Source of the DNA: Misgurnus anguillicaudatus
Taxonomy: Eukaryota; Chordata; Actinopteri; Cypriniformes; Cobitidae
Assembly (NCBI RefSeq): GCF_027580225.2
Contig: NW_027395284.1
Location: forward strand, 2,747,478-2,811,477
Direction: 5' to 3'
Length of the DNA: 64,000 nt
The translations under genes were made by a program, and so were the position numbers. The number at the start of each line of letters is the position of its first letter. Position 1 is the first letter of the stretch. The notes beneath the pieces were generated by a model. That model was not told the origin of the DNA and made no database searches. It saw nothing but the letters and a program-made list of their open reading frames with translations. Shown in pieces: positions 26,451 to 36,811 of the stretch.

Positions 26451-26861
26451 ATAGACCCCTTCAAGGTTTGTAAACATTGAATGACTATCGGGTGCGCGCG
26501 CAGCACGGGGTCCAACTGTTCATACCATTTAGGCTTCATAATTTAATCTAACAGTGCTGAAAAATGATGACTTACCTCAAATGAAGTGAGCACTACAAAC
26601 ACAAGCCTCTTTGATCTTTGCATTGTCCCAGTCTGCACGTTAATTGCTTGCAGACGCAGATGTTGTATTTTTTTGTTTTTGAGATTCTGCATGAATCGCG
26701 AAAACTTAACGGAAGACCTGGTGCGATTTTCACAGCCCACGACGTAAGTAGGCATTTTTGACGATACCGAATAATACGCAACTCAATCTGCTGTAATGAC
26801 TTTTCTGACCCCGACATGCGCAGTAGGAACAGCCTGTGACGTGAACCGTGAAGGGGTCTAT
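26451..26861. mobile_element. MITE just downstream of the N-terminal ARHGAP21 exon
   Basis: ATAGACCCCTTCAAGG at the left and the inverse of CGTGAAGGGGTCTAT at the right. The right end lies about 82 bp from the splice donor of the exon at 26944. Confidence 0.65.
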
Positions 26862-26943
26862 GAGTTATGTTCAAAGAGGAAGTTAACTGATAAGAACCAA
26901 CCCAATATCTGAACTGCGCTTGGTGTGAGTGATGTTTTCTGAC

Positions 26944-27129
26944 CTTATAAGAAGACTGCATAGCAGACTCCGGTGGGTATACGATGAAATGGCGGAGAGT
27001 AAACCCAAAGCCTTGAGAGGTGCGGTGTAGACACAGTGTTTTAGGTCCCGGCCATGAGAAGGGCTCCTCATCAGCGGCCGGAGAAAGAGCTGAGGTCTCA
27101 CTGCGCTCATATCCATCTTTCTGCTTGGC
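26944..27129 (-). CDS. arhgap21: ARHGAP21 N-terminal exon with PDZ GFGF loop
   Basis: This 186-nt exon (62 codons, phase 0 at both ends) has acceptor CTGTCTCTTCCAG and donor TATAAG|gtcaga. It encodes an acidic leader ([20 protein letters not shown]), then [20 protein letters not shown] and [20 protein letters not shown] followed by YK. The QGFGF sequence is the PDZ carboxylate-binding loop, and FSWPGPKT with [13 protein letters not shown] is diagnostic of ARHGAP21/23. The exon contains no start methionine in the right place, so translation begins upstream. Confidence 0.95.
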
Positions 27130-27615
27130 CTGGAAGAGACAGATAAAGCGTTAATTCGTCATTTAATAGCCTCTAAAGTGGCTTTAAGTACACTTGAGAG
27201 AGTCTGTCTGGAGAAACCTGAGGTTAAGTGCCTTGACCACTTAGAAATCTTCCCCTATAGCTCCCAAATCTCATTTGCAGTGAGCACATTTAAAGATAGA
27301 CATTATACCAAGTTTAACGTATTCATATGTTTTGAAATAAATTACAAAGACCTAAATATTAGTATTTTGTTTCTTAGACAAAGCTATAGACTATAAGTTC
27401 AGAATATAGCATGAGCTGTATATGAACTACATTTAGGCTTTTGAAATTTGCTTTTGATGATAACAGAGCTTTTAATTGAAATGTATAGTGTCACCATGAC
27501 TCGAGTTCACTTTTGTTTTATTTATTGCATCACCATGCATAGTCATTCACCTATACTCATTTACAAGCTTTACCAATTAACTTTTATACTATTAACTTAT
27601 ATACATACTGTTAAC

Positions 27616-28066
27616 TAGGGATGTGCATTGATGCATCGCGCTCCCATTAAAAAGACCTGTCTAAAATCGATTCTGAATCGTAAGGCTCCGATTCAGTGTT
27701 TCATGCACAGCTTGTGCATGTACTACGGCTCCGTGATCAGTAGGAAGTCCTTATCAATCTAAAATCACTACAAGTTTGACTCGTTTATAACAAGCATTTA
27801 AAAAAGCAACACTCGTCAAGCACAATCATTTAAAATATTCTTTATTATCATGAAAATACCTGAAACAATCTGAAGAACAGCGATATAAATATGCCTCTAG
27901 ATATTTCCTGGAAAAGTGTTAGTAATGCTACTTCCTCTGTGGCACAAATGGTGTTTCTAAGCGAGAGCGCCCCCTGGCTTTCGGATGTGGCTGCATTTCA
28001 CCGTAATTCATTCAAATTCATTAATTGAGAAAACGCGCATTTGCCCGATTAATTGTCACAACCCTA
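27616..28066. mobile_element. hAT-type MITE, family A copy 1
   Basis: The perfect 8-bp duplication CTGTTAAC lies at 27608-27615 and 28067-28074. The ends are TAGGGATGTGCATT and, inverted, TAGGGTTGTGACAA. The interior matches the first part of the 28869-30502 element almost throughout. Confidence 0.92.
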
Positions 28067-28634
28067 CTGTTAACCAGTACCAAACCAGCACTAAACTGAA
28101 ACATTACATATTAAGCATTTAATAGCATTTAAAGACTGGCTTTTAAGAAGAGACAATGTTTAATCTTGACCCAAAATTGACACATTAGTCAAGAATCACA
28201 TTTAACATTTATGATTAAAGACTGACAAAATTCAAAAGGAAATAATTGAACAAGACACTATATGTTTTAAAACATTTGCCTTTTGATAACCAGTTTTACT
28301 CTAAACAAGCTGCCTGATTAAAATAATACAATCATGCTTAATTCATACAAAACTACACAATGTGGCCCAAAGTCATACTATAGCTTTGTTCAATATTGTG
28401 TGAGCTTTTTACTTCGACAGTATATCAAATCAGCATAAGGTCACTTAACAACAGAAGAGTTTTTTTTACAAGGAATGAAGTTCATATACTATAAAGTACA
28501 AACTTTTAGCCAAATCTAAATGTCAGTGTCATATCCTTTATGAAGAAGACAATCCCAAAATTCATTGTGACAAGTTTGTGGAAGGTCATAACTAGCTGTC
28601 TAGCAAAAACCCAAATAGCTTTTATTTCTTCACA

Positions 28635-28675
28635 GTTGTAAATGGCTTTGGATAAAAGTGACTGCTAAATGAATT
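28635..28675 (+). mobile_element. SINE 3' tail fragment
   Basis: GGCTTTGGATAAAAGTGACT followed by GCTAAATGA matches the tail of the SINE at 31770-31925, on the opposite strand. The head is missing. Confidence 0.6.
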
Positions 28676-28868
28676 ATTTTATGTTATTACACGTCACTCT
28701 AAAATGCTTGATTCTGATTGGCCAGTCGCGAAATTCCAAGGTATGTTATTCCGAGATAACAACTGCCTGAGGCTAATAACACATAGTAACCTGGATCATT
28801 TTGACAGGTACAGGTTAATATTACACAAAAATTAAATAAAAATAAATTTTTATTAACATATATGACAT

Positions 28869-30502
28869 TAGGGCTGTAACAATAAATCGCGTGTGCCATT
28901 ACAAAAACCTGTCTAAAATCGATTCTGAATCGCAAGGCTGCGATTTTGTGTTTCATGCGCAGCTTGTGCATGTACTATGGCGTTTTGGTTAGAAAGAAGT
29001 CCTTATCAATCTAGAATCATTATGAGTCAGAGTTGTTTATAACGTGCATTTAAAAAAGCAACACTCTTTAAACAAAATCATTCAAAATATTCTTTATTAT
29101 CATGAAAATACCTGAAACAATCTGAAGAACGGCGATATAAATATTCTTCTAGACATTTCCTTGAATAACGTTTGTAATGCTACTTCTTTTGTGGCACAAT
29201 TGGAGTTTCTGCACGAGAGTGCCCCTCGGGTTTTTGGATGTGCCCGAATTTCACCGTAATTCATTCAAATTCATTCAATGAGAAAACGTGCATTTGCACG
29301 ATTAATCGTAGTGATCGACCGATATATCGTCCGGCCGATACATTTGGCCGATTTTAGCAGGTCCAAAGGCAGCTCTGTGTTGCTTGAGACTGCCTGCAGC
29401 CCGTGCATTCCCCCTCCCCCCACTAGTAGAGCGGAGCGCTGCAAGCCTGCTCTGGTAAGTTTTAAACTTCAAAGCATCTTTTAGCTGTTTGACTGAAATA
29501 TTGCCATATACTTTGAAAGTGTAAACACGTTGCTATATATGTGCGTGCAACCATAGCTAAGAAAGTTTGGTGGTCCAAATGGAAAACGCAAATGCCTATA
29601 AAACTGCTTGCCATTGTATTTAGGGAGCTTCAAATAGAGTTTAGGCTAACCGTATGTTTGGACGCGACGCATGCTCATAATGTCGCAAGCGAACGCAGGT
29701 CATGTAATCAGCTGAACAGGGTGGGTTTTTAATTCTCATCTCCATAAATATATGTAGTAGTAAAAGGCTAAAAATCATTATCCATTGCTGATAGTTTCTC
29801 GTCATTGTGGAGAGCGCAGTTCATGGTTGTTAACGCGGAATTTCGCGGAATTTTCGTCAGCGAAAAAAATAAGAAATTCGACGCTAAGCACTTAGTTCCG
29901 AGCGGTTCCCACATGACTTTTATGTGAACGGAGAACTGTTATTTTGTAAGTTTTGTCAACATTTCCGTTCACTGGGAGCGCAAAGATGCACTCCCTCATC
30001 CATGTCTCTCTCACGTGCACGCGCTCTACTATCTGACCGAAGTCCGAACACAAATCCTCATGTATTTGTTCAGTTTTATGCGCTTTAAGCGAGCTGAGGC
30101 AAACTAACTATCCCTCGCATTTATTATAGGGCCCTAGGGTGTGTGAGGTACAGAAGTGCGGCAATGCGCATGTTATCCACAATTCTTTTTAAGTTGTTTT
30201 TTGATCAGCATTGCTGTTTACATTTTCCTTGTCTTTTTATGAAAGACATTTGCTCTACAAGAGAATAAGTTAAGTGCACTAAAACTTAGACCTAAGCATT
30301 AAATAGGTTGTAAATAGTCATTATCATTGTGTAATTTTTATGATGTAAACAAAATGAGCAAAAGCAGTATCGGCTCCAAATATCGGCTAAAGAAAATTGG
30401 CAGCCTGTATCGGTCATCGGCTAAGGCTGATGGGAAAAAAAATTCGGTATCGGCATAAAAAAATCCATATTGGTCGACCCATAATAAATCTTTACAACCC
30501 TG
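28869..30502. mobile_element. hAT-type element, family A copy 2, split by a second element
   Basis: The perfect 8-bp duplication TATGACAT lies at 28861-28868 and 30503-30510. The ends are TAGGGCTGTAAC and, inverted, CAGGGTTGTAAA. The sequence 28869-29308 is homologous to copy 1. The remaining few bases (about 30483-30502) resume only after the nested insertion. Confidence 0.9.
29310..30482. mobile_element. Nested hAT-like element
   Basis: The left end TAGTGATCGACCGATATATC and the right end ATATTGGTCGACCCATA form an inverted repeat. Multiple CGGCCGATA and ATCGGC motifs lie near both ends. The 8-bp flanks, near GATTAATC and AATAAATC, match at six of eight positions. No transposase is intact. 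Confidence 0.7.
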
Positions 30503-30510
30503 TATGACAT

Positions 30511-31763
30511 TATATTTGCAAATGATCAAACAAAATAGTTTGTTTGTGCCACACTCTCATCAGCTAATTAATTCAAAACACCTGCAAAGGCCTTCAAATG
30601 GTCTCTCAGTCTAGTTCTGTGGGCTACACAATAATGAGGAAGACTGCTGACTTGACAGTTGTCCAAAACACGACCATTGACACCTCACCCTGGAGAGGAT
30701 TGTGAAACAAAACCATTTAAAAAATGTAGGGGAGACTCACAAAAAGTGGACTGCAGCTGGAGTCAGTGCGTCAAGATCCACTACGCACAGACGTATTCAA
30801 GACCTGGGTTTCAGCTGTTGCAATCCTTGTGTCAAGCCCCTCTTAAACAACAGACAGCATCAGAATAGTCTCGCTTCTGGACTGCTGCTGAGTGGTCCAA
30901 AGTTATGTTCTCTGATGAAAGTAAATTTTGCATTTCCTTTGGAAATCAGGGTACCATAGTCTGGACTAAGATAGAAGAGGCACACAATCCATGTTGCTTG
31001 AGGTCCAGTGTAAAAGTTTCCACAGTCAGTGATGGTTTGGGGTGGCATGTCATCTGCTTTTGTTGGTCCATTGTGTTTTCTAAGGTCCAAGGTCAACGCA
31101 GCCGTATACCAGGAAGTTTTAGAGCTCTTCATGCTTCCTGCTGCTGACCAACTTTATGGAGATGCAGATTAAATTTTTCAACAGGACTTGGCACCTGCAT
31201 ACAATGCCAAAGCTACCAGTACCTGGTTTACAGACCATGGTATCCCTTTTCTTAATTGGCCAGCAAACTTGCCTGACCATTACCCCATAGAAAATCTATG
31301 GGGTATTGTGAAGAGGAAGATGTGATATGCCAGACCCAACAATGCAGAAGATTTGAAGGCCACTATCAGAGCAACCTGGGCTCTCATTACACCTGAGCAC
31401 TGCCACAGACTGATCATATCCATGCAAAGGTCGCCTTGCTACAATAATTCAAGCAAAAGGAGCCCCAACTAAGTATTGAGTGCTGTACATGCTCATACTT
31501 TTAATGTTCATACTTTTCAGTTGGCCAAGATTTCTAAAAATCCTTTGCATTGGTCTTATGTAATATTCTAATTTTCTACGATACTGAATTTGTGATTTTC
31601 CTTAGTTGTCAGTTATAATCATTAAAATTAAAAGAAATAAACATTTGAAATATATCAGTCTGTGTGTAATGAATGAATATAATAAACAAGTTTCACTTTT
31701 TGTACGGAATTAGTGAAATAAATCAACTTTTTGATGATATTCTAATTATATGACCAGCACCTG
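30511..31763 (+). mobile_element. Second Tc1-type transposon, truncated
   Basis: The right inverted repeat ends ATATGACCAGCACCTG before TA at 31764-31765. The corresponding left repeat is absent. The transposase coding region inside is decayed. Confidence 0.8.
30640..31470 (+). pseudogene. Degenerate transposase of the second Tc1-type element
   Basis: Fragments in different frames carry the expected landmarks. MFSDESKFCISFGNQG holds the first aspartate (about 30905). FNRTWHLHTM sits where FQQD...AP is expected and is frame-disturbed (about 31170). A PIENLWG-like segment holds the glutamate (about 31285). Many stops and small indels separate them, so it cannot be functional. The sequence differs clearly from the Tc1 at 20.7-22.1 kb, so it is a different subfamily. 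Confidence 0.8.
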
Positions 31764-31769
31764 TACATC

Positions 31770-31925
31770 ATCCCTTACTTAATGCATTTGGCAGACGTTT
31801 TAATCCAAAGCGAGTTACAATGCAATACAAGATATACACTCTATCACTATGTGTATTCACATAATCAAACCCACAACCTTTTGCACTGTTAACGCAATGC
31901 CCTACCACTGAGTTACTGGAAGACT
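31770..31925 (-). mobile_element. tRNA-derived SINE
   Basis: On the minus strand the head reads AACTCAGTGGTAGGGCATTG (A-box region), then a decayed B box around GTGGGTTTGATT. The tail is CTCGCTTTGGATTAAAACGT followed by CTGCCAAATG. The tail end nearly abuts the Tc1-type element that ends at 31763. Confidence 0.75.
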
Positions 31926-32944
31926 ATAACCACCAAGCTGTAAAGTTTTACCCAGTGTTGCCACAAGGTTTCAGACAAGTCATTAATAAGGTTATGATTT
32001 AGTCTTAGCTGCCTACATTTGCAGCAGAAAGTAAGGCATCCCACAAGGTTTTGAAATAGAGCTTGAATGCACAATGTCACATAAGTCATCCATATGGTAT
32101 CTGTAAAGAACAATGAATTTCTCTAAAGGGCAGAAGGAATTGAAACAGAATATTCAGTCAGTGTTTATAAAGCATCGCTTACACGACTTCTCACATCTCA
32201 AATTTCTGCCATGGCAAACCCCTCCACACAAAAAAACACAATGAATCAATGCAGACATTTTTCTTTCCTATAACCAATGACCCCTTCATGCATGAACACG
32301 TCACACACATCACAACATGGTTTGCACTCTTATCAGGTTCATCTACTTATGAAATGGGATATTTCACATTGAAACATCTGGGACGGGCAACATCGGCCGT
32401 TCCTCATCTCCTGGAGGGAACTTCATGTTATTTACATTATGAAATAATGGCAATAAAATCCCACTGTACCACAGGGTGTGTGTCTGTGGTCTGTTCTCAC
32501 AGCACCATACAGACATCGGGTCACTCTGCCTGCCAAACAGACCAGACTGTGGTCTATCCCATCCAGGAGATGGATGCATGCATTATAAGTGAACAAGCGT
32601 ATTTGAGCATGGCTGGGCTCAGGTACAAACAGCTGTGGAAGTCTCTAGAGTCTGGGCTGGGCTTTTACATAATTGAGCCCAAGAATGACGTCACCTGTTT
32701 CAGTACTGGATGCCGTCCACAACATAAAAAAGAGAGAGAGTTTTACAGGGAGCCGAATAGAAACAAGGGGAAAAACTACGTTATGATTATGAATAGCGTA
32801 CAGCTATTTTGTATTACTTTGCAGTACTATGCACTATGCATCCCATGTATGCTTGGCTTGCTATTTAAAACATAATCCACAGTAGATAGTTTCCTGTAAT
32901 TTTTAAATAAAAGCTGTGTAGAGAATATTACTGTATAGCTTTTA
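31926..32944. other. Non-repetitive intron with a 208-codon open frame and a CRE motif
   Basis: The plus strand stays open for 208 codons (32249-32875) without resemblance to any family I know. The composition is cysteine- and serine-rich, and there is no signal peptide or motif. TGACGTCA, a perfect cAMP-response palindrome, lies at 32696-32703. Length alone is weak evidence for coding. Confidence 0.3.
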
Positions 32945-32948
32945 TTAA

Positions 32949-33159
32949 AGGGGGCACTTCACAAGATTTTCTTAAGATTATTATAATAAGATCCCATTCT
33001 GACATCATAAGGGGAGCCAAATTTCAAATACCCATTTTTTCACATGCTTGCAAATTACTAAGTTACTGGGTTGTTGTCTTTCATATTTTCTAGGTTGAAG
33101 CACTGGGGACCAAATTTTAGCACTTCAACATTAAAAAAGTCAGATGTGAAATGTCCCCT
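32949..33159. mobile_element. TTAA-flanked MITE, family B
   Basis: TTAA lies at 32945-32948 and 33160-33163. The ends are AGGGGGCACTTCACAAGA and the inverse of GTGAAATGTCCCCT. It is an internally shortened relative of the element at 40419-43817, with GACATCATAAGG and TAGGTTG segments in common. Confidence 0.8.
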
Positions 33160-33163
33160 TTAA

Positions 33164-34500
33164 ATGGTTTGGAACATACAAATGCATCAATGTTCACTGT
33201 TTCCCTCTAAATTTTATTCACATTTACCTTGTATGCTATCTTGATTCATTCACATGGTTTTCTAAGCAATTATTAAAAATTATATCATTCATCCACCTTC
33301 AATTTTTTATTTTTCACCCAACAGTCAGTCCTTGTGTCTGTGGCGGGCATACAGTTCTCTTTCCAATGCTAAATTTAACCTTTTAAATTATACAGCAGGA
33401 AAAAGCACTCATCTGAATGACTGAAGGTCCAGCACAAGAGAATGACAGCTCTGTCTGAGACTCCACAGCAGAAAACCCATCATACAAACCATTCAGTCCA
33501 TAAAGGAGTGTAAATAATACACCCAATCCTAATGGTGACATTCAAGAGTCTGTTACTTACTTTGATTTTGACCAACCTGTCAATATGTTGTTTTAAAACT
33601 ATTCTGAAAAGTCTGTTAAGTGTATAGGCCTTTTAAAAGGGTATGATCAATAGATTATTGAAAAGAAATTGTCAATTAGCATAAAAACATGGTGTGCGTT
33701 CAAATGCACATGTACTACTCGTATAGTAAAGACAAGCTCCCCTGTAATATAGCATCTCATTTATTTCGTGTAGACAATGGGATTAAATAGTGGTTGTATC
33801 TGAATTATGCTATCTACGATAATATTTCATTTTTTTGAGGAACTACACATAAAAATATTTGAAACATCTTAACTATTAACAGAAGTTAAAACTTTATCTA
33901 CTTATTTCTTGAGCTATACAAGAGCAACCTTTGCAACCGTTACAAGGACAACATTTTCCTCCCTAACGGTATGATGAAATGCATGAATATGTTTGTGTGT
34001 GTGCAGTTATGAGTCATTCTGGAGCCACAGTGAAGCTCTTTGTGAGCGCAGACATCTCTTCCTAAAACACACACAAACTTTTCCAAACAGAATAACACAG
34101 CAACACAATTCAACCACCTTCCTCTCAGTTATTCCACTTGGCGTCTGGGTTAAATATGCCAGCGATTACCCAAGCAAAACTCACAGCTGAATCCTGAGGT
34201 TTCTCATTTGGGACTGTTGCTTATATAGGAACAACAACTGAAATGTAAAACCATGCACATACACACATGCCTGTCCTTCTTTGAAAAATATGCTAGATGT
34301 TGGGTCAATAAGAGACTTGAGCAAGCACCCTGGATGTGAATGACGCACGGCACATTCCTGAGAGCTGTCTCCTTACCCCCCTCAGCCCCGAGTAACTTAA
34401 TACAGCTCCAGGACGCTCTGCCAATGAGGGAAAAACCTCCATCCCGCTGCAGAACCACTGGCTTTGCCCCTTATTTCTACACTTAACCTACAGAAGATCC
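33164..34500. other. Intron sequence, no gene seen
   Basis: AT-rich, mostly non-repetitive sequence. I see no exon, RNA gene or clear transposon end here. Confidence 0.5.
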
Positions 34501-34512
34501 AGAGATACTTAC

Positions 34513-34794
34513 CCAAGACCGCATGCAGTTCCTTCGAGATGACTTCCTCCGTCTACGCCAGGAGACACCCTTTTGGGCTTCCCGAAGCCCCAAATCCACA
34601 TCCCCCCAGTATGCCCTGGCCAGAAGCTGGAACCAAAGACAGGACGTGTCCGATAAACATCCATTCACCCCTGCTAGACAATCCCAGGAACAGTCTCCTA
34701 TCGGGCAGGTACAATCCACACTGTCCATCTGATCCGAGCTATCCTTACTAGGCAGAGCGCAGCCGACACATGCCCCATTCCTCCTGGTTAGCAT
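34513..34794 (-). CDS. arhgap21: Candidate first coding exon of ARHGAP21
   Basis: A minus-strand ATG in a good context (GCCATGC) opens 94 codons that end in phase 0 at a near-consensus donor, CTTGG|gtaagt. This phase fits the next known exon exactly. The peptide begins MLTRRNGACVGC, echoing the MATRR-type start of ARHGAP21 proteins. It continues cysteine-rich through DCTCPIGDCSWDC and ends in a basic WRRRRKSSRRNCMRSW. No domain is recognised. An alternative in-frame GTG upstream is not a likely start. The exon could instead belong to a fish-specific or alternative isoform, or be a chance open frame next to a good donor. Confidence 0.5.
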
Positions 34795-34879
34795 GGCAAA
34801 GCCCACTGGTCTGTGTTCTCTCCGCAGTCCTCTGCTGATCTTCTGATGTTGCGATACTTTCCTCAGTGTTCCCTTCCTC

Positions 34880-35015
34880 TCTCTCTTTTAGAGTGGGATG
34901 GGAGAGCGGACATGCATGAGGTTTCCATTGAGACTCGAGGAGAGAGTGAACCAGGGAAAGAGACCGTCAGAGACTAAACTGTCGTACCGCATGCGCACAC
35001 ATCTGCATGCGCTGA
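34880..35015 (-). promoter_or_regulatory. Possible promoter region behind the candidate first exon
   Basis: Two NRF1-like motifs, CCGCATGCGCA (34987-34997) and TGCATGCGC (35004-35012), lie about 200 bp upstream of the candidate start codon, along with CT-rich tracts. No TATA box is evident. The start site is not known. Confidence 0.35.
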
Positions 35016-35399
35016 AATTTCCTCTCTGGTCGTTTTCTCTTTAACTTTCCATGTTCCTTATTTGATTTGTTTGCAACTGCCACAGCTATTCTCTGCCACA
35101 CAAGATTAAATGAAAAGGGGAATCGTGGAAAACAAGGTAAAAAGGACTTACAGACTTACAATAAAGGAGGTAGGATTTTTTAGGTTTGTATGCAACCACG
35201 TACAACATCACCAAGCAACCAACTAGCAGTTTGTAAATGCAGGCATTACTTTATTTTTCCTTAGAAAATATAGTGTAACTAAGCAGCAAAAATAGCCCAT
35301 CCTGACCACCTACATTTATACTTAACAAAAGTGTGCAATGCATTACATGCTAATTGAAAGAAATCCATATATATCATGCAGGTACAGAAGTACAGTGTG

Positions 35400-36030
35400 A
35401 ACAGCCTAAAAAAGGTAAGTGTTTTGTCCACTTTTGACCGTTTCTGTCCTGATTTTTTGAGGGGTTGGTCTGTGGACGAGTCCTCTGTTGTCATTTAAAC
35501 ATGAGCGGGAGAAATGAGAGTTTAAAATGATGCAAACTAATATACAGTCAGAGTCTGCTGCTTGTGTGTTGTTAGTAAACATGCTGCACAGAGTTTTGAG
35601 CGTATATGTAAAAGTCTGATATTTCAAAGCAATTGATGAAATAAGTTTTGCGCAACTTTCAAACACTTGCAAATTAAACTAACAAAAGAAGCGGTTTAGT
35701 TTTATCAATGAAAGCCTAAAGATTGTGTTGAACACTGGGTTTGCGCTAGAAGTCATGTCCAATGGAAAAACATTGTGTTCAGTAGGTGGTCTTTTGTGGC
35801 TGCTCAAACACATTTGACCACATGCGCATCTACACCACAAAGCAATCCAGTCAAATGCGTTTTCGACTACCTCTGAATGTGGTTTGAAAGTGAAGAAGCT
35901 CAAAACGTTTTTACACCCCATTTACACCTGTCTTTAGCGTCAACAAGAGGGAACTTGTGACAGCGCTGTATATTTTGCACCTGATTGACTGTATTTTCTT
36001 CTTACCGAAGTAAATCCTAAAATTACTGCA
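35400..36030. repeat. Dispersed repeat, uninterrupted relative of 7440-8260
   Basis: It shares GCAATTGATGAAATAAG and CCATTTACACCTGTCTTTAG with the copy near 7.5-8.2 kb, but lacks the MITE found there. Confidence 0.55.
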
Positions 36031-36068
36031 TCATAGTGCCTCTGTCTTTACTACCACAGGCGCTATTG

Positions 36069-36452
36069 GCCCTGTTCCAAATGGTGCACTTCATGTGGAC
36101 TTTCGGTCCGTACAAGTCCGTAGGGTGTCCAATCTGTCATTTTTACATTTTGAAGTGGGCTCCTCAGCGCCCCCTTTGTACCCTTGATGGGGTCTTCCGT
36201 GAAGCCAACTCAGAAGTCCTTGTGGAAGAGCAATCAGACCAATCAGACAACGGAAGGGAGAAGTTCACACTGATGGCCAACTTCTCTTCCTATTTCTGGC
36301 GTGATGCCCGCGTCTGTCCCAAAGTACGACTCCGGTTCGCCCTCATGGACTCGCTCAAGGGTCCCTAAGGTCTGCACTCCATGATGTCATCAAAGTGTGA
36401 ACTCTGAGGAAGTCCATAAGTCCGGAGTGTGCCATTTGGAACAGTGCCTGTA
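36069..36452. mobile_element. MITE with GTTCCAAATGG ends
   Basis: CCCTGTTCCAAATGGTGCAC at the left is mirrored by GTGTGCCATTTGGAACAGTG at the right. The open frame inside is not recognised and probably reflects GC-rich content. Confidence 0.7.
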
Positions 36453-36479
36453 ACGCTAACCAGATATCCAAATGCTGCT

Positions 36480-36600
36480 ATAACCACAAAAAAATTTAAA
36501 TAAACCCACACGATCATCGTTTTCATGATTGATCGTCGATGCCACGTTCAAGTACTCGAGAAATCGATTACACGTGCCCATTCCTACTTAATACCAGGTG
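36480..36600. mobile_element. hAT-like terminal fragment
   Basis: GATTGATCGTCGATGCC and AATCGATTACACGTGCCC resemble hAT terminal regions. The copy is truncated. Confidence 0.35.
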
Positions 36601-36811
36601 TAAACTAAGGGCCCATAAGGGTCAAAGAAGGTCAAACTGCATTGTACTAGGGCTGCAACTAACGATTATTTTCATAATTGGTTAATTGGGCGGTAATTTT
36701 TGATTATTTAACTACCTAGATAGAAAACAAATATTAATCAATTTGATTTTTTACTTACTATAGCTAAATAAGGCACTAAATTAGGGTATTCACATGCAGA
36801 AGTGTACTTAA

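Noticed and set aside
34747..34755. Alternative donor CTA|gtaagg inside the candidate ARHGAP21 first exon
   Set aside because: It would leave in phase 1, which does not fit the next exon, whereas the donor at 34512 does.
36036..36368. Plus-strand 110-codon open frame as a gene
   Set aside because: It lies wholly within a MITE bounded by inverted GTTCCAAATGG ends.
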